From: Mucidula mucida
Lineage: Eukaryota; Basidiomycota; Agaricomycetes; Agaricales; Physalacriaceae
Assembly (NCBI GenBank): GCA_015501055.1
Contig: JADNYV010000001.1
Location: 186,001-250,000, forward strand
DNA: 64,000 nt
Direction: 5' to 3'
In this document: positions 47,579 through 59,170 of the stretch, one piece after another
Numbering within the stretch: the first letter of the stretch is position 1
How the letters are laid out: each line of letters opens with the position of its first letter
Notes under the pieces: model-generated
The model's input: only the letters and a program-made list of their open reading frames with translations
Database searches by the model: none
What the model was told of the DNA's origin: nothing
Program-made: the position numbers and the translations under genes

Positions 47579-49628
47579 TCAACGTCTGCGTCCAGGTCCT
47601 CCTCCACCTCCTATCAGCACGAGCTTATTGCTCTTCTTCCGCCGACCACCGGTACCACTCGCGTTTCGCGACTCGAGCTCATGCCATGCAGCGTCAATAT
47701 CCCACTCATCCTCATCATCTCTCCGAGTGCTTCTCGCACCCTGCCTCGGTGTACCGGGAGATGAAAGAGTCGACGCAAAACTCCTTGATCCCCAAGCGCC
47801 AGAAACCGGTGCTGATGGTAACACAGTCTCCTCGGTTGCGTCAAAATCCTGCTCGATAATTACCGTAGGTGGAGTAGCAGGTGCACTCCAGGAAGTCGTG
47901 TTGACTAATCGTCTCTCCCTCTCTCGTTCCTCTGCTCGTATTCTGGCTCGGTCATCCTTCTTACCCTTCTCCTTCCTCCTCGACGTCCGCATCTTCAAGG
48001 GGCCCTCAAAGTTCTTCAAGCCTTCTTTGCCGACGACACTGGTTAGATCAGCCTCGATAAAGACAACGTCTGCGCCCTCTGGGATATGAGCAAGATACTT
48101 GCATCGCTTCCGCAAATCATCGTTGACCGTGCCTTCCGATAGTGCGTCGACACGAATGTCAATTGTGTCCGGGAAAGCCGGATAGCTCTGGAAATGGGAG
48201 AGTAATATCCTGATATCGAGTGGGTGCAGAAATATCGGGAGACCAGAAGCAGCCTGGTAAAAGTAATATGTTGACGTCGAGGGAGGAGGCGGATTTAGAT
48301 TACGCCTCTGTCTAGGACCGTTTCTGGTTGCTGAGCTTGGTCGCGGTGAGGTTGAAGCGGGTGTTGCAGCTGATCGAAGTACGAGGAACTCTGCAGGTAC
48401 ATCTGTGGATGGAGCAAGGTTGGCTGGATGCTCATCACAGCGTCGACTGAGGGCGTGTCGTTGTTCGACGTCGTAAAGAGCTTGTCGCGCTTTATCAATT
48501 TGTTCTCGTAGTATCGGATTATCCATCGCGCTAACTCTCGTCATGTGGTTGCGAACTTTCTGCTCTGCAGCGTCAATGAACGAGACGCCAAGATCATCAT
48601 CCATGCCAGCAAGCTGACGCCTTTCCAACGCGAGTTCGTCCAGATCCTTGGACAGATCTTCAATAAGGTAGTCTGGTGTCGCAAGCATAAACTTGGAATA
48701 GTTATAGATGTCGGGTAAGAAGTAGAAAGGCGCCTGGTGGGGTGGAATTAAATCCGAAGGCCATGTATGTGAGCGCGGTAATGCCAGAGTGGTGATCTGA
48801 GGTCGCTGCATGAGTCGCATGCGGAAGATGGAGCCAGCGCGGGGAGCATCGAAAGGATGCTCAGCGTAAGAAGAGGACGCAGAGGATGATGCTCCGCCTG
48901 AGGGTTCATCTAAAGGCGAATCGAATACTGGACCGTCGAACCATTTAACGTTCTTGAGCTGATTATCGTTGATCGAGTCGAAGCAGATCGGACATCTTGC
49001 CCACTTGTTCTCGGAAGTGTTCAGGTAGTGTAGAATGCAAGGATAGCAGAAAACCTGCGAACAACTTGATAAGTAAGAGAATGTGATGATAAGAATGGGT
49101 ACCGACATGACCGCATTTCGTCATACGCGACGCAGTAGGAGGCGACAGACAAATAGGACAGTTCGTATGTCCTTCATCTTGAGAGCTCTGTTCGCGGCCT
49201 GCCACTACAGACGCGAGTGCAGATGAACGCGGGATGATAACTTGAGCGATATCATTCCACTGGAAGAAGCTGAGTGATTACTCAATTAGTCTAGCAACAG
49301 CAACGATTAAAATAAGACTGACATATCCGGATCCGCGAAATGAACGGTGTAGTCGCCCATGGGATTCATCACGAAACGATACTGAGCATTTACGAAGCCT
49401 ATCAAGACGCCATGAACACCAGCTCATCAGCGACGACTCGACTGGGCACGCACGTTCCTTGTTCCAGACGGCCTGGACACCGGTACGCCGACTTCTGCGC
49501 GGTAAGCCCATAGGCTGCGACTGCCTTGGCGGCAGAGTAAAGTTGAGGAGATGATTCACGTTGACCGCCTGTGAATTCATCTTGGACGCTCGTTTCGGCG
49601 TAGTCTGCGGTGTCGGAAGGCTAGCCAT
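47579..49628 (-). CDS. MAG2: RING E3 ligase RNF10/MAG2
   Basis: RNF10 family ubiquitin ligase, known to mark uS3 and uS5 of stalled 40S ribosomes. The start at 49628 is followed by the family motif VNHLLNFTLPPRQ, RRTGVQAVWNKERFVNAQYRFVMNP and FFQWNDIAQVIIP. The RING is [29 protein letters not shown]...CPICFDSI. The middle matches RNF10 (PFYFLPDIYNYSKF; YYFYQAASGLPIFLHPLDIRILL; DALSEGTVNDDLRKRCKYL). The tail is acidic, then arginine-rich with a polyglycine end. Three introns were placed and all keep the frame; no indel was found. Confidence 0.92.
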
Positions 49629-49803
49629 TATAGCTCAGCGGTCGTAGTGATCAATATTCGAGGGCAAAGGCAAGAAAAAGGGAGCGCAACTGTGGGCTCC
49701 CCTACGAGAGAGGGAGGGAACCAGCTCAAGCGGAGGATGCCATTCTCGGCATGACTCCGATCCACTCACGTGCGCTTCCGAACTGAACTACACCCAAACG
49801 GTC

Positions 49804-51382
49804 ATGGCAAAGAAAAATCTCAATCCGGCCGACTCATTTCGTGCGTATTTCCTGGATAAATCGACATTATAGGACTTACTCTCATATAGGAAAGGCTCAG
49901 CGAAAAAAAGAACTCAAAAAGGCAGGCATCGGCCTCAAAACACGTCCCTCTCATACTCAACAATGCATCATGTAGTAGAACAAGGCCACTCGCAGTCAAG
50001 CACGCGACTTTACGCTTGTCAAGAAGGATACTTGGGGTCTGCTTCTCTGTTTGATTTCTGCTCCGCTTTCCTCATTATCGTAGACCTGCAGGATGAAATT
50101 GAACGGCTCGAATCTGCAGGCAAACCCGACGACCAGGACAAAGCGCGTCTACTAGAGCTTAAGGCAGAACTTGAAAAGATCAACAAGAAAAAGGCAGAAT
50201 GGGTCGCGGAACATCCTGAACATCGACGCCTCGTGTACAGACCGCGCAAGGATACAGATACGCAGAAACTCGAACAAGAGTTAGCCAAACCCAAGAGGAA
50301 TCTCTTCTTGCCAAATGGACTGCCCAGGCATCCAGAACGCAGTGTTTACTATGACCCCGTCATGAATCCCTTTGGTGTCGCCCCTCCGGGAATGCCGTAT
50401 CGAGAAAGAGGTATGCACATTTTCTATTCCCCAGATAAATTGCATACTCAATTGCTTCTAGATCTTTTACCAGGAGAGATCGATAGTGATGCTGACTCCG
50501 ATGATGGTGAGTCGCCTCCACGCGTATCTCTTCTTGTTTACAAGCAGGTCAATTTAGATGATGATATTATGATGCCTGCTGGCCCACCTCCCAACGGAGA
50601 GGATGTCGTTGACAGCGACGAAGACATTCCTATGCCTGAAGGACCCCCACCAGGACGGAAGGAGAACCAGATATTGCGATGCCCCCACCACCTTTACCGT
50701 CATTTCTACCTGGCGCTGTTCCTCCACATATGTATCCTACGCCGCCACCATTCCCTCCGCCCCAAAATGCTTTCTTTCCTCCAGGAGGCATGTTTCCACC
50801 TCCACCTCCAAATTTCGTACCAAATGTTCCGCCCCCACCCCAGTGCCTCCGAATTTCATGACCAACATGCCTCAGCCTCCACCAGGCTTTTTCCCTCGTG
50901 GAACCTTAACACCTGGCACTATGCAAGATCCTTTATCTTCCATACCCTATCAGACCTTTCAAGGTCATCGAAGCCAGCCGCCGCCACCCCCGCATTCGTC
51001 GCTACCTCCGAAACCCCAGTTCAACCCCGCATCATCTCAAGCAGTCGCTGCCACTGTGTCTGCCGAGCCTGAGTTACGGAACCTCAAGAAAGAAGCGACA
51101 TCATTCGTACCGGCATCCTTGAAACGGAGAAAAGCGGGTACAGGTGTAGTCGGTTCGAGCAGGATTAATGCTGCGCCTGGCGTCCTTGATGAAGACGACG
51201 CTGCCGAGCATCCAACGCGTCCCGACTTGCTTTCCGTGCTAAAGGATCAATTTGGACCCGCTCCGAGCGTTCCTAGTACTTCGGGACCAGTATCCGTAAA
51301 GCCGAAGACAGATGTGGACAATAGTAAGGACGACTATGCAAAGTTCGTTGAAGAAATGGGTGATATATTGGGCAATAAGTAG
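49804..51382 (+). CDS. WBP11-like splicing factor
   Basis: WW-domain-binding protein 11/SNP70 homologue, a spliceosomal proline-rich protein. The ATG at 49804 gives MAKKNLNPADSFRKAQRKKELKK, the Wbp11 N-domain, continuing NKATRSQARDFTLVKKDTW and a coiled coil LQDEIERLESAGKP. PPGM-type proline runs follow (GPPPGRKE, PPPPLPSFLPG) and a conserved end KDDYAKFVEEMGDIL. The second intron (49922-49978) appears to use a GC donor (AAG|GCAGGC). The frame is broken at about 50457, 50665 and 50842, the last in a C run, consistent with single-base losses. The C-terminal exon is intact to 51382. Confidence 0.88.
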
Positions 51383-51554
51383 GAAATAACCACTGTATAC
51401 ACGAGCTATACATGCTATCTTCGAAGTCTTGTGGTTGGCGCGTATGTATTGGAGTTCGGGACGCCTTCGGTGAAATACGTATCGGCCATACGCTTTTGAT
51501 GGGAAGATATCTTATAAATAAAGCGTGTCTGCATTCTGACTCCCACCATTCTCT

Positions 51555-52950
51555 ATGAGTACTACCACACCACTTTGGCGCCAGCCAACGGAGTCATCTA
51601 CTTAAAACCTCGTCCATATGCCGCGCATGCAGGTTCATTCATGCTGCTACCGCTCCTACCCAAGCCTAAACCACACAAGGCCTTGCCATCAGAGATCTGG
51701 ACGGAAATATTCAAGTTCGTGCTTGAGGCCAGGGCGGAGATGAACAAATATGGTGTGTTGCGCGTGTCAGTCAAGGCTTTAGGGTATGTGATTTTCCATT
51801 TCTCTCTGCGACGTGGCTGACGCGAATTCCAGGCTACAGCTCTACCTCTTGCATACAAGCGTGTCCACATCCACAGTCTCTCTCAATTAGAAAAGTCTAT
51901 CGCCGACTGTATGACGCTGAAAAGAAATGGGACAGTATTCGAAGAATTCCATATTCAGCTCCAGGTCGGGTATGTATTTTGTATCTTATTATGACCGAAC
52001 ACGAACTAATACATTCGATCAGTGGGTTTGCACCCTCGACCTCGAAAAGTTCCATTCGTTGACCATGCGCAAACGTTTCTCATCGATTCGCTGCTCACAC
52101 CATTATTTCCACTCGTTCCATGTCTGACGCATCTATCTATGAATCCCCTCTTCGTCATGAGCCGCCGAGCCATCACGTCCCTCGCATGCAGACCGGGCGT
52201 TGTAAACATTCGTTTCTTGAAGGGATAACTTACATCCCTGCCCAAACGCAGAGCGAAGAGGAATCCGTGGTTACTCTTCTCCGATGCTGCGAGCATCTAG
52301 AGGAACTAGAAATCACTGGCCACAGTCCTGATCCATCCGACTTGGACTGGACTGCGTTCGAGGACGCAGAGACCTACGCGTCGAGAAGGCCTTTGTTCCT
52401 GCCGCATTTACGTGTACTGACACTACTGTCTATACACTCGTCGCCCTTGCTGTCCACCCTGCTCATCTCTCATCTACCGTCACTCGAGAAGTTGACGATC
52501 ACACCATACGATGACCTCCCCGGATCTCCCGTATCACAGTTCATCGAAACGCACGGTGCGGATCTACGGTCTCTACTATTGTTTACGCCAAAGTCTTGGC
52601 CTACGAGGCTGCACCCATCGCCAGACTCCATTCTTAACACATCGCCGAACCTACGGCATATGTCGTTGGAACAGCCATTACCGACTCTTGCTATCAAGGG
52701 GAATCATCCTCTTCAATTTCTGTCCATACCTCGACCGAACAACGACTCGTGGGCCTTCCTCGCGAGGTTACTACCTCACGTCCCGAATCTTTGTGCTGTT
52801 CGAGCAAGGGATGTAAAATGGTTGCGAAAGGGCATGAACTCTGTGGCGCAAGAAGCTGGAGTGCAGGGGACGATGAGGGAATGGAGGAAGCGGTTAGCAA
52901 GGAGAGGCGTTAGGATGTTGGACTCGGATTGGAAGGACATAGAGCTTTAA
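51555..52950 (+). CDS. F-box protein
   Basis: A third non-LRR F-box-like gene, not obviously a copy of the pair near TPI. LPSEIWTEIFKFVLE followed by YGVLRVSVK.. and then TALPLAYKRVHI suggests an F-box interrupted by a long insertion and an intron at about 51783-51834. The C-terminal part (LRVLTLLSIHSSPLLSTLLI, LPSLEKLTITPYDDLPG, NLRHMSLEQPLPTLAI) is leucine-rich. The likely start is the ATG at 51555, with one base missing near 51575; a non-ATG start would otherwise be needed. An intron at about 51972-52020 was also placed. Function beyond SCF recognition is unknown. Confidence 0.68.
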
Positions 52951-53249
52951 GCTTTCGCGAGTTGGTTATCTAGCGGGGTGCTTCATATGAACCTGTATTT
53001 TTTGTGTAAACTACTGATCTGTTCTTGCTATACCTCTTATACTATATCAATCTGCTCTTCTCTATTCTCTCCTAACAGCAGACTGTTGTACTTTCATATT
53101 TCTGATACCTGCCATTACCAATGTCTACTCGCGACGCCCATCTTGCGCAGCGCTTCGAGGCAACGCGCACAACGGCATACCGGTCATCGGTCAAAACTCG
53201 GGGTACGATATACTTAAGTCGAGGACGCGACGTCCGTGGTCATCGCGCC

Positions 53250-54197
53250 ATGTCTAAGACACTCCCCTTCTACTTTATCACTGCATTCTCAAACGACGCC
53301 TTCGCCGGGAATCCCACCGCTGTTGTCTTCGTTGACGATGACTTGGCCGAAAATACGGAGACACTGATGAAACTGGGCGCGAACCTCAGCCAGCCTATTT
53401 CTCTGATGGTGTATTCTCCTCGAGAGCCATCGACGGATCCAAAGATCGCCAAGCGTAGAGTGCGCTTCATGACGAACAGCTTATCCGAGGTCGCGTTATG
53501 TGGACATGGAGCGTTGACTGTGGCGGGCACGATGTTTGCGAAGAAGCTAGTCCCGGAGGAAGTCGAGGTGTTGGAGTTGGAGACCAAGTCTGCTGGCGTA
53601 TTGAAGGCGTATCGTAAAGAGGATGGATGGTTTGATATCGAGCTTCCGAGCGCGACTCTTCATGAAGTTTCGTCAGATGAAGCTCGAGCGCTGAAGAAAG
53701 CACTGAATAACGCGTTTGGACGCGTCTTGGAGATCAATTATATTGGGAGGGGTCGTGATAATTTTGCGCCGTATCTAGTGGTAGAGCTCGACGCTAAGGA
53801 GGACCTTAAGGCCAGTGCAGTTGACGCAAACGCTTTGGTGAGCCTACAATTTGATTCGGGCAAGTCCGACTGGCTCACCTTTATGCAGAAAACGACTGGC
53901 TATAACATCCATGTCATCACGACCGATTCAATAACGGGCGAAGAAGCGTTCATTTCCCGCGCGTTTGCGCCTACAGTAGTTCAAGCTGGAGAAGATCATG
54001 TCTCTGGCTCGACGCATTCGCTGCTCATTCCCTATTGGTTCTCGAAGAAGCAAATTCCTCGAGGTGACTTGGTATCAGTAAAACAAGTGAGTCAAAGGGG
54101 AGGACACTTGAAGGTCATTTGGGAAAAGGACTCAGACATTGTTCATCTTCAAGGCCAGACTGCATTATTCGCTGAAGGGACGATTACTTTACAGTGA
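53250..54197 (+). CDS. PhzF-family isomerase-like protein
   Basis: Single-exon protein of 315 residues of the PhzF/diaminopimelate-epimerase-like fold. The start is ATG 53250 (MSKTLPFYFITAFS); the open frame extends upstream but the fold begins here. N-terminal half: AFAGNPTAVVFV and MTNSLSEVALCGHGALTVAG, where the Glu in the SEVALCGH block corresponds to the catalytic Glu of PhzF. C-terminal half: ISRAFAPTVVQAGEDHVSGSTHSLLIPYW, the paired signature (EDxVxGSxH). Known relatives act on cyclohexadiene acids or have unknown substrates. No pathway neighbours are present. Confidence 0.88.
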   Translation: MSKTLPFYFITAFSNDAFAGNPTAVVFVDDDLAENTETLMKLGANLSQPISLMVYSPREPSTDPKIAKRRVRFMTNSLSEVALCGHGALTVAGTMFAKKLVPEEVEVLELETKSAGVLKAYRKEDGWFDIELPSATLHEVSSDEARALKKALNNAFGRVLEINYIGRGRDNFAPYLVVELDAKEDLKASAVDANALVSLQFDSGKSDWLTFMQKTTGYNIHVITTDSITGEEAFISRAFAPTVVQAGEDHVSGSTHSLLIPYWFSKKQIPRGDLVSVKQVSQRGGHLKVIWEKDSDIVHLQGQTALFAEGTITLQ

Positions 54198-54872
54198 CAG
54201 TTCAGAATGAAAGAAAAGGGGGTGGCAGTGCAGCCGCGTAGTTCTCTCCTCCTTGCAACCGTCATGTCTTCACATTATTAGAAAGCTTGTGAACGCGTAT
54301 ACACCCTCCATAATGTCGGATCCACGTATATTCCTCGTTTCAATACGTGGCCGGTACTTTTGCTGTGGCGTTTGTCATGACCGATCGTTATCGCGGGCAT
54401 GGCCTCCCAATGGACCTTGGAGGGACCTGTACAAAGGGAACCAGCAGCAATACCTCTAGGACCCCTCGCGTAGGGTATGCTCACTCTTTCGAGTTCAGGC
54501 TCATCGTTGACAGGTGCGGAGATTGTGTTTACCTTCAGCTTTTGATCGAGGACTTATCTCCTGCCGCTGCATTTACGAACACCCAGTTCGTAATGTGTTA
54601 TCCGGCGATTGCCATTGTTCATGTGTGGACAATGATATATACTCGCCAGCTAAATTTGGTAACTAGCTCCGGAGATCTCTATCTATGTGGACTATAGACA
54701 GGTCCAAGCAGACGTCCACTGTGGCCACGAGAAGTGGACCGTGAGCCATTGTTCGACGTCTACTTAAGGTGCTCGCGTTCTCTTCGCCCACCGCGACTTC
54801 CTCTGCTCTTCACTACTACGCCACTTTTTCTCGACATCCTTTCTATTCATCATCATCGCGTCAGACGTCGGC
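54198..54872. other. Intergenic region upstream of the kinase-like gene
   Basis: About 675 bp. A plus-strand frame at 54347-54697 has no family match. Pyrimidine-rich sequence just before 54873 suits a promoter and 5' leader. Confidence 0.45.
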
Positions 54873-55557
54873 ATGGCTAGCACTCTCGAACTAGTTTATG
54901 ACCGCAATCAGGTCATCCAGCTTTGGTCCTGGACAGCCTCTCCCGGCGGAGATAGCCAACACTACACTATTCGCCTCCAACAACGACTACGCAACAATGT
55001 CTATACCGCGGGTATGGGACTGCTTGGGGAACAACCTACAAGCACTGTTATTGTCAAAATTGCACGCGCAGACCAGGTGTCAGCGCTCGATTGGGAGGCC
55101 GAATTGTATGAGAACGACCTGCGGGGTTTGCAGGGCAGTGTGGTCCCAAAATGCTATGGGTACTTTAAGGGGCGTTCGGACGGGCAAGCTCTCGGGTGCT
55201 TGGTGCTAGAATTTTGCAATCAGCCATTCCGGAGTGCAGATTTTAGGTGATTCGTCAAATTACTTGGCTTTGGGATCTATATTTAACGCGTTCAACAGTC
55301 AGCAGATTATGCTTGCCACCGCCAATTTGCACCAAGTCGGGATTTACCACGGGAACATTCTATCAGGAGCCCATTTCGTGCTTTCCAGTAATGGCATTCG
55401 CATCACTGATTTCTCCCAGGCGCAGAGACATCACTGTCGCTCGTCTTGTGAGGAGTTATTAGTTGTGCAGGAGAGGTATGGGCGCGTTGACGAGACTCAG
55501 ATCTACCCTCGCCGCATGCGGAAGAGTAGCATGTATTCTGTTCGAAGTCACTTCTGA
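54873..55557 (+). CDS. Small protein-kinase-like protein
   Basis: A 210-residue protein in two exons, 54873-55246 and 55299-55557. It keeps a reduced kinase plan: TVIVKIAR (lysine strand), EAELYENDLRGLQGSVVPKCYGYF (C-helix and strand 4), LGCLVLEFC (hinge) and YHGNILSGAHFVLSSNGIRITDFSQA (catalytic and metal loops). The usual catalytic Asp of HGD/HRD is Asn, and DFG reads DFS. A tail HHCRSSCEELLVVQ resembles related mushroom proteins. The type is common in Agaricomycetes and of unknown role; weak or absent phosphotransfer is likely. Confidence 0.7.
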
Positions 55558-55863
55558 TATACACGTACTACGAAGCGTAGGGCGGACAAATCTCTTATTA
55601 CACTGCACTGTACCATAGTCTCATTGTACCGTTATATTTGCATCTCATACCTGTATTTTTATCATGTCTAGTATCTCTGCAACGCACTCTCATTGTTATC
55701 TGCTCAGCATAGCGTGGTCTAACGCGAAGTTCGCGCTTGGTGGTCAGCTTCAATCTTATAGCGAGCTTCGGCACAGGCGTTTCGTAGACGCGATCGATCG
55801 AGGCTGTGTCGCGACACAAACGGTGCCTGGCTTTGCATTACAGCTTTAACTCTTACCACCATC
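55558..55863. other. Intergenic spacer
   Basis: About 300 bp with no gene evident between two plus-strand genes. It probably contains the 3' end of the kinase-like gene and the next promoter. Confidence 0.4.
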
Positions 55864-56808
55864 ATGACTGGCACCCACACAAACGGATTTCCTGAAGGCT
55901 ACTTTATCATACGCTCAGTAGCCTCAAATCGACTGCTGGACGTTGCGCTGGATTCTATCGAAGATGGCAGCGAAGTAATACTCTTCCCTGAATCTGAGAC
56001 ATCTCTCGTCGAAAGTAAGCTCATTTTGTGCGTGTGGTTCACAGTGGCTTACCATATCCTTCGAGGTCGAAGAAACCCTAATTCAAACAATCAGGTCCAT
56101 CTCACAAGAGAGAGACTAGATCCGAAGCTCATACTTTGCTTTAGGTTTTCTTTATTGATACCTCTGGTGCGCTATGCTCTCGCTCGTCTGGTCATGCTCT
56201 CGATATCGAAGGTAAATCGAGTGTCCACTCATCCTGTTGTTTCTTTTGACATATCCTTGTTCTTAGACGATCGTCTCGTACTGCGCCACCGACGTCCTGT
56301 GTCCCTTCCCTTCCCGAACTCTTATTCTCACCCTCTGCCCAAGTTTTCATATAACAAAGAAACAGCTGAACTCCACGTCGAGTTTTCCTGTGATCCCACC
56401 TACCCTCCGCGCGCCTCCGTTCGCAGTTCGGGATCTTGGAAAGCCAAAGCTTACCTCTTAGCATCTATACCTGTACGCAGGCCCAGAACAATCCTTGATG
56501 ATGCTACGCAGTTAATATCATCCACTTTGGCGGCGCCTTTCTCTTTCTTTTCTGGAACTACCTCTCCCAACTCGACGCCTGAAGATGTCTCCCAGAATGG
56601 TGTGGATTTAAAGGAAGAGGAAGTGTTGGAGGAAGATCGCGGGGAGGAGGCAGAGGTTGACGATTCTCCGGAGATGTCTCGGCCTGTGCGGATGCTCACT
56701 ATTGCCAATTCTGCAATGGACGACCATCACCTCGTAGAGAATGCGAGGAACAGGCGAAGATGGCAGATTGTACCTCTCCGAACTGTCAGTGCTCGCACTG
56801 CTGCTTAA
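55864..56808 (+). CDS. Beta-trefoil (ricin-B-like fold) conserved fungal protein
   Basis: The ATG at 55864 gives GYFIIRSVASNRLLDVALDSIEDG, EVILFPESETSLVES; then, after introns, NNQVFFIDTSGALCSRSSGHALDIE and DDRLVLRHRRPVSLPFPNSYSHPLPKF. This is a beta-trefoil lectin-like module found in an uncharacterised basidiomycete family. The second half has a WKAKAYLLASIPVRRPR block, a linker with an acidic run (about 56600-56680) and an end RRRWQIVPLRTV. The introns within 56011-56270 are GT-AG and keep the frame. Sugar binding is not shown. There is no signal peptide, so a cytosolic role is likely. Confidence 0.78.
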   Translation: MTGTHTNGFPEGYFIIRSVASNRLLDVALDSIEDGSEVILFPESETSLVESKLILCVWFTVAYHILRGRRNPNSNNQVHLTRERLDPKLILCFRFSLLIPLVRYALARLVMLSISKVNRVSTHPVVSFDISLFLDDRLVLRHRRPVSLPFPNSYSHPLPKFSYNKETAELHVEFSCDPTYPPRASVRSSGSWKAKAYLLASIPVRRPRTILDDATQLISSTLAAPFSFFSGTTSPNSTPEDVSQNGVDLKEEEVLEEDRGEEAEVDDSPEMSRPVRMLTIANSAMDDHHLVENARNRRRWQIVPLRTVSARTAA

Positions 56809-57215
56809 AGATTATCGTCTACGACCTTAGTACCACGATCATTAATGTAACACCATCCACGTACCGATGTCATGTATATTTTGCGTCTCATCAAAAATAC
56901 GGTGCGGGGATACTTAACTCGATAATATTGACGGTTCGGCCTCTTCTGTTGTATCATAGTCGTCGCATGTACATCGCCATTCTGCGGGCCGACCATAAAC
57001 CAATGTGGCGCATCGATTCAGGGGTCGCTCCTTCGCGCAATGTTTTTTCCCTCGCAAGCCTCGTCCTCGCTTCAGGTAAGAGTTTCGGACAATCTCAAGT
57101 TCACTTTATGAGAAACCAATTCACGTTCAAAGTGTTCAGCTTAGTCGGACGAAGGACCATAATATTGTTATAATCAAAAGAGGGTTCGTATCCAGGACGG
57201 TTACTATTCCCGACT
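56809..57215. other. Convergent intergenic region
   Basis: About 400 bp between two convergent stops (trefoil gene and terpene synthase). The plus-strand open frame across 56760-57173 is not supported. It likely holds the 3' untranslated regions. Confidence 0.45.
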
Positions 57216-58370
57216 TCAATCTTTCACCTCAGTCAACTCATTCAACCTGTACCGTGGGAGACTCCGGTGAAAGGCAACATACTGTTCGACGAACGCATTG
57301 TACGCTCTCAAGGCGGCACCGTCTGACGCCAGCACTAATCTCACGTTCTTGTCGGTCTCGATGACTTCATTAGCGAGGTCACGGAGAACAACGTTCTTGT
57401 TCACGCCCAAAGAGCGTGCGGTGAAGGAGATCAAAGTATTCTCGTCGCCTGCTAACTCTTCTTTATAGAAAGAGAGGACGTCGCTGTTGGAGGTATGAGC
57501 ACCGCCTGGGGGCTTACACACATATGGAGACATACTTTACATGGGTGATGATGTTTATCATTTCTGGCAAAGCTTGGATGTATGACTCCACGGAAACGTC
57601 TGGTGGAAATATGAAGATTGAACATGCGTCCGCTGCGGCAAAGGATCCTCGGGCAAATTTTGGGAATTGTTTAGCAGTGGGTGCCAACTGTGTGGTGACT
57701 TTACTCTAACAATGGTGCCGAGGTGCATCAACATCTACTAACCTTGATAGTTTTCATGCGATGTTCTAAGACCAAACCAGTAACAAAGTTGAGTGCGCCC
57801 GTTATGATTATGTTCGCCGCCATATAGTCGAAGTAGGCATGCGTATCGCGCAGGAAGCTCGAGAAGAAATCGAGTACCACGTTTCCGTGCGATTCTGCTC
57901 TGCAAAATTGGACGTGGAAAGTGGCAAGACCGGTCACATCGCTCGCAAAGGTGTCGTCGATATATAAGAGGAACGCAGCGTACAGGGCGACGTAAACCCG
58001 CAGAGAAGGACTCTCTAGATGAGCGTACGAGATGCTGGCATAACTGATTCCGCTATGCACCCAAGTTGTGAAAAATGAGGCGAGTGAAGGATCCTCAAGG
58101 GGATAGCCTCGTAACTTGGCGTCTTGACAGCAAAGATCGTAGAGAGCGGGATCATGCCCCCCGGAAGGTCGGACGTGCAATCGAAGTGTGCAATGAGTTC
58201 AAGGCAGATGTCTCTGATCTCCTTCACTTCGTCGTCGCTGAAGACCGACTACATGCCCCATTACAGTCAAGTATGTCGCAAAACCAAAGCCACTCACAAC
58301 TGCAAGTCCTGACGAAGCGGGTACCACACGGGCGGTTGTTGGATCTACTTGGGGTATCATCGTCGAGCAT
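57216..58370 (-). CDS. TRI5-type sesquiterpene synthase
   Basis: Class I terpene cyclase of the trichodiene-synthase family, which cyclises farnesyl diphosphate. Recognised parts: DEVKEIRDICLELIAHFDC, DPALYDLCCQDAKLRGYP, YVALYAAFLLYIDDTFASD (aspartate-rich metal motif), GNVVLDFFSSFLRDT, TGALNFVTGLVLEHRMK and SIFIFPPDVSVESYIQALPEM. The NSE motif NDVLSFYKE is rebuilt only by splicing, with Asn completed across a 52-nt intron (about 57500-57551, GTATGT...CAACAG). The end RYRLNELTEVKD is typical. A G run near 58160 is one base short. The first exon is unresolved; 58370 is a guess. No P450 or other biosynthetic gene is adjacent. Confidence 0.88.
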
Positions 58371-59170
58371 TAGTAGAGAAACGCCTATGTGAATACTTGA
58401 TTCCACTGCTTTATACATAGTAGTTGGCCAACCGGAGACGAAACCCCCGGCTTGATAAGCCAGGACGTCGACAGAATAGAAAGGCTCTCCAAAAGTGTTC
58501 CCACTACAATCAGAAGCACAGAGATAGCTGGTCCGTAAGCTGACATTCTTGCGTTCCATTAGCCGGGGGCGGAAGAACGAGTCGAGGCTGGGAGAAAGTA
58601 GGAAGAATCAATCATCGTGGATGCAGGAGACAATTCGAGCTTCTTTGAACTCCGAGGTGGAGAAAGTGTGATTTCAGGATGGGGTGGGCCCATTACCTCT
58701 TGAATGCTCAACCGTTCAAGCTATCTCAATGCTCAAAGACACCACACCGCTTACCACGTACAGAAGTACAGATTTTTGGCTAGCATTACTGCTAATTCCT
58801 GTAGCCAATCAGATCTCTGAGCCGAGTACGGCTGAAGCAGACGTACCTGTTAGATAGATACGAGAGTGTCGACGAGAGGGAACGTGTATTTTCGTGAGGT
58901 CGCCGCGGGAATTCAGGCTTGGATAGGACGATGTTGAGCATCCACGATTGTCCACAAGGAAGCCAGTACATAGAATAAAGGATACGTACGTCCTCGAAGC
59001 CCTTTGAGGAGTAGAAATGTCATTCATTAACAGTCAAGAGAAGACGAGCAGACGATGGTCACTGCTCAATTTGGGATAGCATCCGTGCACAGCCACAAAC
59101 TTATCTTCGGGAGATAAGATGACAATGGCCATGATGTGATGGCCTAGTGGCTCTTCAACTGACGCCCATC
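58371..59170. promoter_or_regulatory. Divergent terpene synthase/SIN3 upstream region
   Basis: About 800 bp. It should hold the first exon and promoter of the terpene synthase and the SIN3 promoter. The minus-strand frame at 58559-58380 may contain leader codons but could not be joined. No binding sites were recognised. Confidence 0.4.

Noticed and set aside
57183..57196. T-loop-like GGTTCGTATCC, possible tRNA
   Set aside because: The invariant A of the T-loop is replaced and no matching D-arm, anticodon arm or acceptor stem is found upstream.
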